From Epiperipatus broadwayi (Eukaryota; Onychophora; Udeonychophora; Euonychophora; Peripatidae), in NCBI GenBank assembly GCA_028023455.1, contig JAQFVV010000027.1, positions 5,391,845 to 5,455,844 of the forward strand: a stretch of DNA of 64,000 nucleotides, read 5' to 3'. Under the pieces are notes generated by a model. The model saw only the letters and a list, made by a program, of their open reading frames with translations. It did not search any database and had not been told where the DNA came from. Made by a program: the position numbers and the translations under genes. This document shows, one piece after another, positions 21,716-32,838 of this stretch. How positions within the stretch are numbered: position 1 is the stretch's first letter; the number at the start of each line of letters is the position of its first letter.

Positions 21716-23567
21716 GTCTGTAATTATTCCCACACTCTGAATAATTCATTAGCTATATGTGTATAATTTGCTATATATAATTTAATATATACATAATTTT
21801 CCAGAATAAAATGATTTAGTTGTGTCATATCGATTTTATAAAATCAAATACTGTTTTGTTAATAAAGTAAAGAGGAATACCATGTTTTCCATCCATAGGC
21901 TGTAATTTTTTTTGATAAACAGATTAATTAAAAGTGAAAACTCATATGGTTAAATAGATTGTATAAAATATAAAAGTAGTTTGAACTACTATATTAATGT
22001 ATATGTAAGTTTTTTTTTACTTCCAGAGTTTTGTATGTAGAAATTTTTTTTTCTACTTTTCTCACATGTTTGCTAAGAATGGAAATATTTGTGTAGAAAT
22101 TTTTTCTTGTTAATTGAGTATATAATGTTCTGATTATTTTAAAGCAAAGTGTAAAGAATTTGACACGTGTATGGATTTTTTTTTTCAACTTTTTCTCCAA
22201 AGTTTTTTTTCTCTTGTCCAATAGTGTATAGTATTATGTAATGTATATAGATGTATGTGTGTGTAAAATCTATGTACTTGTATATGTAGCGCTGCGTATA
22301 TATGTACATGGGTGTGTATGTGCAATGTGTAGGAACAGATGTGTTTGAAAATTTTATATGTATTGCATTACTATATATTTTCTTGGGAACACATATGTGT
22401 GGAAAAATTGTATTGGATCTCAAGCATAAAAGCTTGAAAAACTTTTTCCCAATATAGATGTACATTTTTTTTTCTGGATTTGACAGTTGGAACAAATATT
22501 CACATTCCCAAATGATATTTCATAGATACAGTTATATATATTCGGACCAATATATTTAAAAGTTGGTTTAATTCACCTGAGTTTGAATTTATAGTGACAT
22601 GTAATAATTTATGTATGTGCTCTTAAGTTTAACAGTTTTCTCTTAAAGTTAGATTTATACCAAACTCAAACTATGTAAAATAAATCATAAAATAAGGTCA
22701 AAGTGATGTAAAGTTTTTTTCATGAGTGTCAAACAAACCAAAGATTGTGTTTTACAACCATAAAATGTTGTGTGAAAAGTTTTTTTTTTTTTAAATGCAA
22801 AGATTATAAGCGTAAAAGTTTTGCTAGCTGTGGTACCTGGTTTTTCAACCATATAGATATTTTGTAAAAGTTTTTTTTTGAAACTCATGTATTACAACCA
22901 TATGTAGATTTTTTTTTGTATCTGTTTTTACATGCACACATGAATTTGTATTTTGTTTTCATGTGTTTAAAAAAATGTTTAAAGCCCATATGCTACATCC
23001 ATAAGCCTTATGTGTAAAAGGTGGTAATAAGATGTATTTAATGTTTATTCATATGGGCATACTGTGTTAACAATCAATAAAAGTACATATATATTTTAAT
23101 ATATATATATATATATACCTGTTTTTATATGTAGTAGATCTATCTGTAAGTGTTGTATTATTGCTGATCTTGATAACTGGCACCCTGGTGTAGGAAATAG
23201 AGTATCTATTACTATTATAAATTCGTTATCAAGTTCAAAATAAATAAAGAACCATGGTAATTCTTGGCAACAAATTTATATATATATATATGAGATTTGG
23301 AGAGTGAAGAATTTTATAACTGGAGTAATATGGAAAATTGTAAGCAATGTAATATTCATAACAACAAGATTATGTATTAAAATTTGAAAATAATGATTTT
23401 TTTAAAGTTCATTTCAGAGGCAAGGAGTGACCAAGGGTGACCAGCTAGAAAAAAAAAAGAAAAACAAAAAAAAAAACAAATCAGTCATTCTCATGATCAA
23501 GTAAAAATTTTTGTTGAAGTTGAAACAATTATTTAATTATCCAGCTTAAAACAGTCAGAAACTTAGT
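21716..23567 (+). other. Element 1 leader, poly-T-rich degenerate repeats
   Basis: This 1.85-kb stretch between primer site and gag has no plus-strand coding frame. From about 21990 to 23050 it has a loose array of units of the form CAACCATA...TGTGTAAAAG followed by 8-12 T, for example near 22754, 22846, 22893 and 22993. TA runs lie at 23095-23117 and 23276-23290. The open frames on the opposite strand here are lysine-rich readings of the T runs. Confidence 0.55.
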
Positions 23568-25062
23568 ATGGCAGGTCAGAAAGAACAGTCAGTTAAACAT
23601 GATGGGAAGAGTGGACAGAGTAAGGGAAGCAAACGTTCGAATTAGTGATTATTTACATTCTATTTTTCAATATTGTATTAAAGTTTCAGTGAGCCATAGT
23701 TCCAGTAAAATAGCTTTGAATTCTAAGATCAGCATTATTACTGTTGTCAAACTTTTCAAAATCCAAATGGATAACAGCATAGAAAAAAAGTAAAGTGAAG
23801 ATGTTGATGCCAGCATCTCAGTGAAAGAAGAAAACAGGGAACAAATTTCAGAAGTCACTGTAAAGGATCCCTTTACACTCATCGATGACATGAAAATAGC
23901 CCAAGTATTTCCAGAAGATAAAAATGTGATTGCCATGCTCCAGAGTATGATGAAGATGATCCAAATTAATGTGGAGTCAAGCCGAATGATGGCAGAGAGA
24001 ACTCTACAAAAAATGAAAGAACTATCCCAAAGGACGGATAAATATCGAAGAAAGAGAAATGCAAGCTGCAAAAGATATCAAAGAACTGCGGGAGGGGTGT
24101 GAACAGATCAAAACAAGCATGGAAAAGTGTGAATCTGCAATTAACAAATGACTAGAGGAACAAGTCAGAATCAAAACAGATATGCAGAAAATCCATGAGG
24201 GAATGGATGGCAAGCCCGACACCAATGGGAAACTCAAAACCTAGAAAGTGAAAGAAAACTCAACCCATTCCATGACCTAAAAAAGGATCCGGAACAAACA
24301 TTACCATACTACCTCTAGGATCAAAACTGGAAAACTCCAACTGGCTCCACAAAGATTGAGGTCTCGATAAATGCACGAATAAATAATGATCACCCAACTA
24401 GCACACAGATATATCCCCGGGGCAGGGATTGATCCTGGAATTCAGCCAAATCTGGCCAAATTCATCCAGGTCAAGGTATTCCAAGGAGATCCAGGAGGAA
24501 ATCCTCAGGCCCACCTGGATAGTTTAAAAGAACTATTCTATTTCTACCAGGCAAGTGAGAGAGATCAACTTGCTATTGCTAATCATTATCTACAGGGCCC
24601 AGCAAAGAATTGGTGGGGATCAATGCATGAAAAACCCCAAAGAATTGGTGGGGATCAATGCATGAAAAACCCCAAACATTCGATGAATACCAAGCAGCAT
24701 TATTGACTAGAAACTGGAGTGAGAAGCATCAAGATCAGATTCTTCAGCAAATCTCGCATGAAAAATATCGAGGGAGGGAAACAACCACTCAGTTTTTCCT
24801 CCATCAAGTAGCGCAATTCAGATCTCTCACTGCATTCCCATTTTTGGAAGCTCATATCATCCGGACCGTGCAATCCAACATGCCCCAGGCAGTTCAGCGA
24901 GCAATGGTGATAAGCAGGATTACGAATGTAGATGAAATGGCACACTTGCTGAATACCATGGATCTTGGAAATTTTTACAGAGAACCCCAAGAAAGAGTCA
25001 AGAAAGGGGAGCCCTGGTTGACTCAATCCATAGCAACCCAGAGATGGAATAGTCAACCTTGA
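23568..25062 (+). pseudogene. Element 1 gag remnant
   Basis: The Met at 23568 starts a short basic reading (AGQKEQSVKHDGKSGQSKG) that stops after about 25 codons. The following region (23821-24240), rich in Glu and Lys, looks like coiled coil. The capsid-like domain (24386-25062) reads IQVKVFQGDPGGNPQAHLDSL, LQGPAKNWWGSMHEKP and SEKHQDQILQQISHEKYRG, matching the retrotransposon gag fold with its conserved Trp pair. A 35-bp tandem duplication at 24604-24673 shifts the frame in the middle of this domain. The gag domain of element C is clearly related. No zinc knuckle was found. Confidence 0.75.
24604..24673 (+). repeat. 35-bp tandem duplication in element 1 gag
   Basis: The segment starting AAAGAATTGGTGGGGATCAA and ending AAAAACCCC is present twice without spacer (period 35). 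Because 35 is not a multiple of three, it breaks the gag frame just after the NWWG motif. Confidence 0.9.
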
Positions 25063-25161
25063 GTAAACTATGACCAAAACCAAACCATGCTGAAAAGAAG
25101 ATACCAGGATCAATCGGAAAACTTTCAGGGACCTCGTTAGGTTGTTCCTCCCAACGATGTC

Positions 25162-25832
25162 CCAACAAAAGATTCAGGAACACAAAGGGGTCACAAGAAA
25201 ACCCCATATCCACTATCATCAATGAAGCAGACACCTTATTATCAGGGACACCCATTGATCCATGCCCCACCATTCACATCAAAATAAGAAACCTGGTAAA
25301 TCATGCTCTATTAGATTCAGGGAGTCAAGTTTCCCTAATATCAAAAGGATGGTATGACCAGTTGGAAAAGGGAAAACATCTTCTACGGTTACCCACCCGG
25401 GCTGTTCAATTAATACTTGCTCATGGAAAGAAAACCAAAACAGAAAATTACCAAGTTTGGCTAAAAATGACCTTCAGCACCACCACAGTTGGACACACCT
25501 TTTTAATTGTAGCTGGATTGATTCATAACCTTGTGATAGGCTCAGATTTTTTATATCAACACCAGTGTACAATAGATTATGCCCAGTGCAAGCTGATTTT
25601 CAGGAAAGAACAAATCCCTTTTAGAGGCCTGAATAGTAATACCTGCATGACAGTAGGGTGTATTGCTCAGGAAGCAGACCTAGAGCTCATCAAAAAAAAG
25701 GTTCAAGAATCAGCATTAATGTCCCCAAAAGATCAAGACCAACTATGCCAGATCCTCACCAACAATGCGAAAGTATTCTTCAATACACCGAAGGAAATTA
25801 AGGGTTATGTGCACCATATTAAAGTCAAAGAA
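25162..25832 (+). pseudogene. Element 1 protease and linker
   Basis: The aspartic protease active site LLDSGSQVSLIS is at 25308-25343, with DSG in place of the usual DTG, which is tolerated in many retropepsins. The C-terminal half follows as VAGLIHNLVIGSDFL (25507-25551), matching the (I/L)(I/L)GxDFL block, then a linker toward RT ending near 25832. A 157-codon frame (25362-25835) is open through much of this. The protease would cut the gag-pol polyprotein. Upstream, the joint to gag has stops. Confidence 0.75.
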
Positions 25833-27050
25833 TAAAACTATTTTCAAATGAAGTCATATCTGATCCCATTCCAATACAAAGAGGAAGTCAACCACCAAAT
25901 AGAACAGATGATGGATTGGGAAATTATAGAAAGGGACCATCACCATATAACAACCCTTTGGTGGTAGTCAAAAAAAAAGCCATGCCATCCGACTATGTTT
26001 AGATGCCCGCAGGCTCAATAGCATTACAATCCCTGAATGAGAAGTTCCACTATCTGTCCAAGAAATATTCACTCGACTTAGCAACAAGGCTGTGTTTTCT
26101 ACATTGGACCTTACAGCCAGTTACTGGCAAATGACACTAGACCCAAGGGATCAAAAGTATATGTCTTTAGACACAATGGTCAGACTCATCAGTTCAGGAG
26201 AGTTCCATTTGGCTTAATCAACAGCGGAGCTGGATTGATGAGATGCATTGACATGGTCTTATCAGAAGAAATTAAGAAACATCTTGTTTGCTATGTTGAT
26301 GATGTGATGATTGCCTCACAAAACATTGAAGAACATCTAAGGTGTACAACACAGATATACATATAATAGAGCTGTGAAAAACAATGATAATTCATTAACA
26401 TTTTTAGAGCATTCCAAGAAGACAGGACATTTGTTTGAACCCTCCAGCCCTAAAATAGTCTGTATTGAGAAAAATGACATCAAGTGGAAAATCAGAGAAG
26501 CATATTTTATTAATGGCAATAATAACTCCATCAATAGACGAGATACCTGCTTTGACATATCCAAACATTGGACTATCTAGTTCATTTGCATACGCTTTGC
26601 ATACTGTTTTGTTTCCTTGCCCTATTTCTTCATTCTGCAGCTCACAGTTCTGCTATGAATATGAGGCAAAAGGCCTCGAAAGCGCTTAGCTTGTAATAAT
26701 TTCTGTGTATCTTTATAGCTTCTCATTCAAGTGTGTCATACGCTTTGTTAATTTTTGTATACTAAGGTGTCTAAAGAAGTTTTTCCAGGAGTGTGCTGAA
26801 AAGAATATTACAGTTAACCTGGAAAAGAGTTGTTTTGCCCTCCCCGAGATATCCTTCCTGGGATACATTGTAAATGGACAGGGTATTAAGACACACCCAG
26901 ACAAAGTGGAAGCCATCAAGAAATTTCCCAAGCATACCACCCGAAAGCACGTCCGGTCATTCTTAGGGTTGTGCAATTATTACCACAAATTCTACCCTGG
27001 ATTTGCACAAGACACCCCCCATCTGATAAATCTTCTAAAGAAAGGCCAGT
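25833..27050 (+). pseudogene. Element 1 reverse transcriptase, split by insertion
   Basis: After the RT-opening IPFQYKEEVNHQIEQMMDW, the sequence passes through frameshifts to LDLTASYWQMTLDP (26106-26147; first catalytic Asp) and CYVDDVMIAS (26289-26318; YVDD active site). At 26345 it is interrupted by a Penelope-like fragment. The RT thumb resumes at 26771 with ECAEKNITVNLEKSCFALPE and SFLGYIVNGQGI, and ends in LGLCNYYHKFYPGFAQ. Catalytic residues are still readable, but stops and frameshifts between 25930 and 26230 and the insertion inactivate it. Confidence 0.85.
26346..26761 (+). mobile_element. Penelope-like element fragment (GIY-YIG C-terminus and 3' end)
   Basis: This 416-bp insert is bracketed by CTAAGGTGT (26337-26345 and 26762-26770), a 9-bp target duplication, and its removal restores the RT reading EHLRCLKKFF. 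It encodes, up to a stop near 26580, the C-terminal part of a GIY-YIG endonuclease: LEHSKKTGHLF, IREAYFING, SINRRDTCFDISKHW, matching the EHxxxTGH...REA...NR...L/IS..W pattern of Penelope-like elements. The rest is a 3' untranslated region containing GAGGC/GCCTC stem sequences followed by GAAA. It is a severely 5'-truncated copy. Confidence 0.8.
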
Positions 27051-27560
27051 GATGGATCTGGACAAGTAAACATGATGAAGTTTGAAAGTATTAAGGAAAA
27101 CTTTTTAAAAACGGTCATGCTCTACCACCCTGATTTTACATGTCCTTTCTATGTCAGACAGACAGTAGTAAGAAGGGATTAGGAGCCATCATATTCCAAA
27201 TGGAAGAAAAGTGGGAAACATCATGTAATCAGTTTTTGCAGCCGTACCCTTCGAGGGGCAGAACTAAATTATACTGTTACGGAACAAGAGACACTGGCAA
27301 TTCTCTGGGCCTGCAATAAATTCAAGCAGATTTTGCTTGGATCAGAGGTCATCATCATTACAGACCACAAGTGCTTAGAGTTTCTCAACCGTAGCTATTT
27401 AACCAACGAACAGATAATCTGTTGGAGCTTATCCCTTCAAAAGTTCAACTACAAAGTAATATACTGCCCAGGGCCTGAAAATCTCATTGCTGATATCCTA
27501 GGTCACCATCCTATTGAGACACTCCCAGAAAACCCAACCCTGGGAGATCAACCACTTACA
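27051..27560 (+). pseudogene. Element 1 RNase H domain
   Basis: The readings TDSSKKGLGAIIFQ (27158-27199), AELNYTVTEQETLAILW (27261-27311), IIITDHKCLEFL (27351-27386) and NLIADILGHHP (27480-27512) give the catalytic Asp, Glu, Asp and the terminal Asp of Ty3/gypsy RNase H, in the expected order. At least one frameshift (near 27240) separates the first two. The enzyme would degrade the RNA template strand during cDNA synthesis. It is directly followed by integrase in the same frame (27333-27866). Confidence 0.8.
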
Positions 27561-28822
27561 GTAATGTTGAATGCAGCAAACACTGAGGTAGAAAATGAAC
27601 TGGATAGGCTCCCTTACTGGCAGGCTAAGGAAGCAAGTTACCAACGGATAATTGACACCCTCCACCAGTCACAATCTTCACAAGTCCACTATCCCAAAGT
27701 CCCTATTGGTCGTTATAGGATCAGAAATAGAATCCAGAAAATTCGCACCAAAGATTATGATAATCCATGGAAGATCCTGGTACCCAGCAATCTATGTACC
27801 ACTTTAATAGACCATATTCATAATTTAATAGGACATTATGGCCCAAGGAAAACTGAAGGGCACTAAGGCAGCAGTTTTACTGGGATGGTCTATATACTCA
27901 TGTGTTGGCGGTGCTTAGGAATTGTGCTATTTGTGCTAAGAGTAAACCTCCAAACAAATCATATGCCAGCAATCTTACTCCCATTATTTCATCCAAACCA
28001 AATGAACTATTGGCAATTGATCACTATGGGCCTCTACCGGCATTTAAGCATTACCAGTACCTCTTGGTAACTTATGATGTATTTTCTAAATATGTATGTG
28101 CTTATCCAGTATGGAGCGCTGACTCACAAAATGCAATTCGAGTCCTGCAGCAAAAACAGTTCCATGAAGTTGGAAAACCTATGACCATTTTATCAGACCA
28201 TGGGTCTGCTTTCACCTCCAAAGAATGGAAGGCATGGGTTGAAAAGCAAGGCATCAAACACACACTAACATCCATTCGAAACCCCCAATCTAAACCCTGT
28301 GAATGAGTGATGAAAGAAATCAACCGTCTCTACAGAACATATATTCATGATAGCCACAGAGGTTGGGTGAATTACCACAAAAAGGTGATCCAATATATTA
28401 ATAATACCATCAATGAATATACAGGGTTTACACCAGTGTGACTCCACTTTGGAAAACCATGCCCCCTGCTAGTCAAAACCCGGGGACCAATCAATCACAG
28501 ATGTATAAATTCTAAAAGAGACCAGGATAAGGCTAGAATACGAATGACTCAAATGGCTAAGCTTCGAGAGAGGAGAAAAGACACTAAACCACATTCTTTT
28601 AAAATAGGAGACCTGGTCTGGGTGAGGGACCCAAAACCAAGTAATGTAAACAATAGAGAATCCCAGAAGTTCTTCCCACTTTATAAAGGACCATATCTCA
28701 TTCAACAAAAGTGTGGAAACAATGCCTTCCTGTTATCTAAGGATGGAGTGGTGAAAGGAACATTTAATGCTCGACATTTAAAACCATACTATGAAATACC
28801 TCCAGATCCAGGGAAAGTTTAA
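27561..28822 (+). pseudogene. Element 1 integrase
   Basis: The N-terminal HHCC zinc domain reads HIHNLIGHYG and, after a frameshift near 27866, NCAICAKSKP. The catalytic core keeps Asp in AIDHYGPL (codon 28019), Asp in LSDHGSAF (codon 28196) and Glu in KPCE (codon 28301): an exact D,D-35-E spacing. A TGA directly follows that Glu and another stop lies near 28441. The C-terminal part (28544-28822) has FKIGDLVWVRDP and YKGPYLI, the GPY-type module, and ends ARHLKPYYEIPPDPGKV. No chromodomain is visible after it. Integration would have produced the 4-bp ATAT duplication seen. Confidence 0.85.
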
Positions 28823-29197
28823 ATTATTTTCAAAATATGAGACCCTTTGTGTATGACCCCATATAATTGAAATACATATTGATTATGTTGCTGGACTGTT
28901 GGTATATAAATCTTATCTAAGGACTATTACCTAATAGTAACTAAATGAAGTATAAGATTAAGTTAGTAGAATGAGGAAGATAAGAAAGAATTGCTAAGAA
29001 AATAAATCATTTAATAAGATGACAGTTTAAAAATTGTAATTTCAGCAGAGTAATAAATTTAGAAAAAACTAAAGGCTTGCAGATCTCAACCCAATTACCA
29101 TTCCAATAATAATATAATAAACCTAGGTCAGCAAACCCTTGGTCATCCTCTATTGTCACTGGACAGTCAAGTAAAAAAAATTTTTCTTTTTTTTCCC
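28823..29197 (+). other. Element 1 3' untranslated interior
   Basis: This is non-coding sequence between integrase and polypurine tract. It is AT-rich, with a T/A-run segment at 29174-29194. No envelope-like frame is present on the plus strand. Confidence 0.6.
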
Positions 29198-29210
29198 AAG
29201 TGGAGGGATA
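29198..29210 (+). promoter_or_regulatory. Polypurine tract of element 1
   Basis: AAGTGGAGGGATA immediately precedes the 3' LTR, the place and composition expected for the plus-strand primer of an LTR retrotransposon. Confidence 0.7.
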
Positions 29211-32200
29211 TGAAGCTGAAAATATAGTACATATTTCTGCTTCAACTAGTGCCAATGTTATCAGCACTAGTCTGGGTTTGAACCCCATTCTTATTAACTG
29301 AAACCCATCTCATATTAGGTGGTCGTATATTCTAAGTCATATAATCTTTTATATTTTATTAATTTGTATTTTATGATTAACTAACCTTTTATAATAGTTT
29401 ATTTTTTTAATATTTGTAAACTGTATATTATGTTTATGTTATTAAATTGGCATTTATTGAATTGAATCCTAGGTATCTATAAAATGTTACAAATATTTCA
29501 TATTTCAAATTCTTTATTAAAGTTCATTTTCTTCAATAAATCAGTTGGTAACATTTTACATTTATCTTTTAATCAATGTACACTTGAGAATCAATTATTT
29601 AAACAATGTAATATTTTTAAGAAATATTTTGTAAAAGTTTATACCAAATATGTTTGAAAGTCATTGTACCAAATTTTTCTGAATAAAATCTATATTTTGT
29701 TAATCTAAACCATAATTAAATAGATTTTGTTAGTACAATGACTGATAAACTTAATATGCATGTTGTTGTTGTTTTTTTAATTAGCAAATCAACCCTTGGG
29801 GCATGTTCATGCAGAGTTAGAGATTTTCCCTCCACAGTGGCATCAACCTCACAGAACTGCTGAGAGCAGTTACAATTGGTGGAGGTCAGTGTAGATTTAA
29901 TTTTTTAGATAAGACCAGCTCACATAAATATTGGAAAATTTGATTAGGGATTGTTGTTGAGTTTACTGAAGAGAAGTGATTAATCTATATACAAGAAGAA
30001 AAGTGATTAATCTATATACAAGAAGAGAAGTGATTAATCTATATACAAGACATCGTGCCTAAAAGAATGGCTGGCTAAAAGATCGACCATGCTGCCTGAA
30101 GCTCTGTCTCACCATCTCATCAATGCCATCCAGTGCTGTCAACATCTAGCCAGAGCCTGTCTGTTTCAAGTAAACCTGCTAATACTCTGACTGTAACTGC
30201 CTCTGTCAAGCCGTGAAACATCTTCTAATAGGTATATTATTATAATCTCCGATTTTGTTCCACTTGTTTAAATCAATATTAATTTATATATTTTATATAT
30301 ATGTGTAATGTTTATACGGCTTGGTTTAAAATGCGTCTTTTAATTTTATTCAATTTAAAATATCAATTCTTATAAAATTTTACATTATTTTGATACGGCA
30401 AATTAAATTAATTTTTGTCGGTTTATTTAGATTATTTGACTTACTGAAATGGCCAACTACAAAATTCAATGAGCTATTAACTTTAAATCCTCCCCGTTAT
30501 TTTTTTTAATTTAAAAATCATTACAAGAAGACTTCCTTCCGTAAATTAATTAATAGAAAGCTCATTTAGTTTTGTACCTCATATATATATTTATTGGAAT
30601 GATTGAAATTATTTTAAAAGTATCTTACTATTACCTCCAATTTAAAATAGCCCTGTAATTATTTCTGAAAGAATAAATAATTTTAGTGAATCAATTAAGT
30701 AAAATTTATCATAGAATTTTATCAGTATATATATTTCATACATATATTTTATTTGTCAGAAAATATTAAAATTATGATTTACAATTTATTAATTTGATAT
30801 TTAATGCCCGTCTATGTTAATTAAAGACAAGTCCTATTTTGTAATCTTCCGTGATGAGTGGGGAAAACAATTTTATATTTTAGTTTTAAAATTTGCCTTT
30901 CTTTTTGTAATATAATTTACTATTCATTCATTAATGACCTAATGTTTCTGGGACTTTACATTATATCAGGGAGCCAATGATTTTAATCAGGATTTATTAT
31001 TTTGTTGATGATACACTATCTATCTATATATGTCTAAGGTATTGTGTATTTATAGTTACAACCATTTCTTTTTATTGTTATTCTTGCTTTGCTACAAACC
31101 TCTTAGGACCTTCGGAAATTTAACTGACCAGTCCAATCTTTCACACTCCCTCAAAGTAGACATAGTTCATACCAAGGGATCCATTTTTGGGCATTGCCAT
31201 TTAAAATGTGTTTGGGAAGTCCAGAACATCAAAAATATTTTTTTATTATTCAGAGATATGCTTTGGCTAGAGGGCCAACATTTCTTTTATCTACCTGTAC
31301 ATATCAGGAATTTCTTTTAGCAAAGCCACCTCATTTATTTTGTTGTAATCTATAATAGCATACTGCCTTCTTCATCATTTTATATCTTTATTTAGCAAAC
31401 CTGAAATGCTCTCTGCCATGATGGCACGTCCTTTACAAACAAATTTTGTAATTATTTAAATCTGACTGTATAATTGTCAATTATTTATTTAAGAACTATT
31501 TTGCTTCCCACACTCATTATATACAAATGATTTTAAATGTAATAGTGTTTTAAATGCCCATCTTTCATATTTTGTAATATATATATATAAAACAAATTTA
31601 TTTGTAATATCTTATTTTATTGCTGATTGGTTTTTGGCCGACCAATTAACAAACTTTTACATTGTTTGTCAAAGCCACATCAAAATGAATTAAAGAAAAT
31701 AACCAAGTTGTATAAACAAAGACTATTTATTTTGTACTAAATTCTTTAATAAATTTCTATAATATTGTCATTTAAATAAGTTTAGTTTGTCATCACTCCC
31801 AATCTCTAAGGTTAATTACTCTATTTCATTATAATATTTATTTGATGTAAATTCACTTCTTTATAATGTTGCCATAAAGAATTATCATTATTATGGTTCA
31901 AACCATTAGTAATCGATCAAATCATATCTGTACCATTCTGCAATCATCAGAATCCATTAAATCATTGATTTTTCATATAAACCCTTTATTATTTTGAGTC
32001 TCTATGTGAACCATGACCTCCAGCTGGGACGGAATAAAACCAAGCACTGCTAGTGTCATCACAAACGTTATCCATTAGTCAGAGAGGCAATAATTTAGGG
32101 AAATAGGTTAGGATTCATCCTTGTCCTGACATATGTATCTTGTGCATGGTTGGATTCAAGGTACTTTTGTTTGGATTATTGGTCTTATTGAATGAATACA

Positions 32201-32217
32201 CGATTTTGACTGGCACA
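29211..32217 (+). repeat. Element 1 3' LTR (3007 bp)
   Basis: It starts TGAAGCTGAAAATATAG and ends GACTGGCACA, followed by the duplicated ATAT and LINE-C sequence. It differs from the 5' LTR by scattered substitutions and small indels, and by a triplicated 27-bp unit (29968-30048) present once in the 5' copy. Confidence 0.9.
29968..30048 (+). repeat. 27-bp unit triplicated in 3' LTR
   Basis: GAAGAGAAGTGATTAATCTA plus TATACAA occurs three times in a row (the second with GAAAAG). The 5' LTR has one equivalent near 19480. The expansion therefore happened after, or during, the last transposition. Confidence 0.85.
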
Positions 32218-32838
32218 ATATCTATAAAACTCATATATAACGATCTACCTGAATTCCTACTCATCTCCATAAGTTGTGTAACTACAAACAAACTATCTTC
32301 TATACGCCTATCTGACCTAAAACCTCCTTGCATTTCCCTCACTACATTATTCTCTTCCATACATTTTACAACTCTTCCAGCTACCATATATGTGAAAACT
32401 TTATATAAAACTGATGTTACTGCTATTGGTCTATATTTAACTTTCTATGATCCTTACCCTTTCCTTTAAATAATAATCTTATTCTTGTATTACTCCAACT
32501 ATCCGGAAAAACTGTCTTCTGCGCCATCTTATTAAAACATGATAATAACTTTGCTTTTGCTCTATGCCCTAAATTCATTACCATCTCTGCTGCCCATCCA
32601 TCTAAACTTCTCGCCTTTCCACTTTTCAATCTCTTTCCTACCTCATTCATTTTTTGTGAACCTAATATTCCCACTACTAACTGCTTTCATGTTTTCTATC
32701 ACTAATTCCTTCACATCTAACACCTTTTCTATATGTATTACATATCTATTTAAGATTTTCTCTAGCTTGCCTCTAGAGCTACATTCTATTCCCTCATCAT
32801 CTATTAATACTGTGCCAGTCAAAATATGCTTATCCATC
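32218..32838 (-). pseudogene. LINE-C RT, N-terminal side and linker
   Basis: Minus-strand pieces 32837-32643 and 32674-32423 give a linker and then KSGKARSLDGWAAEMV, the GKAxGxDGxxxE motif that opens LINE RT domains. 32387-32218 gives GGFRSDRRIEDSLFV (pattern QxGFRxxRSTxDxxF) and YMSFIDI, where block A is cut at 32217/32218 by element 1. A frameshift lies near 32400. Translation past 32218 into the LTR is an artefact of the insertion. Confidence 0.8.

Larger units (their letters stand above)
18721..32217 (+). mobile_element. Ty3/gypsy LTR retrotransposon (element 1), complete but defective
   Basis: Two near-identical LTRs (18721-21670 and 29211-32217), both TG...CA, flank an interior with primer-site-like sequence, leader, gag, protease, RT, RNase H and integrase on the plus strand. 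The flanking LINE-C bases give a 4-bp duplication ATAT. Removing the element with one ATAT joins FIDI to KKAYD in frame, which fixes both ends exactly. The order protease-RT-RNase H-integrase is that of the Ty3/gypsy (Metaviridae) group. All frames carry stops or shifts, and RT also contains a Penelope-like insertion. No envelope-like frame follows integrase. Confidence 0.9.

Noticed and set aside
21994-22888. Several minus-strand open frames of 67-118 codons
   Set aside because: They are Lys/Phe/Tyr-rich readings of T-run repeats in the element 1 leader, with no domain pattern.
24700-25273. Minus-strand frames of 91-137 codons
   Set aside because: They are antisense to element 1 gag and protease, which have recognisable motifs.
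28823-29197. Envelope gene after integrase of element 1
   Set aside because: No plus-strand frame of useful length, signal peptide or membrane segment is present before the polypurine tract.
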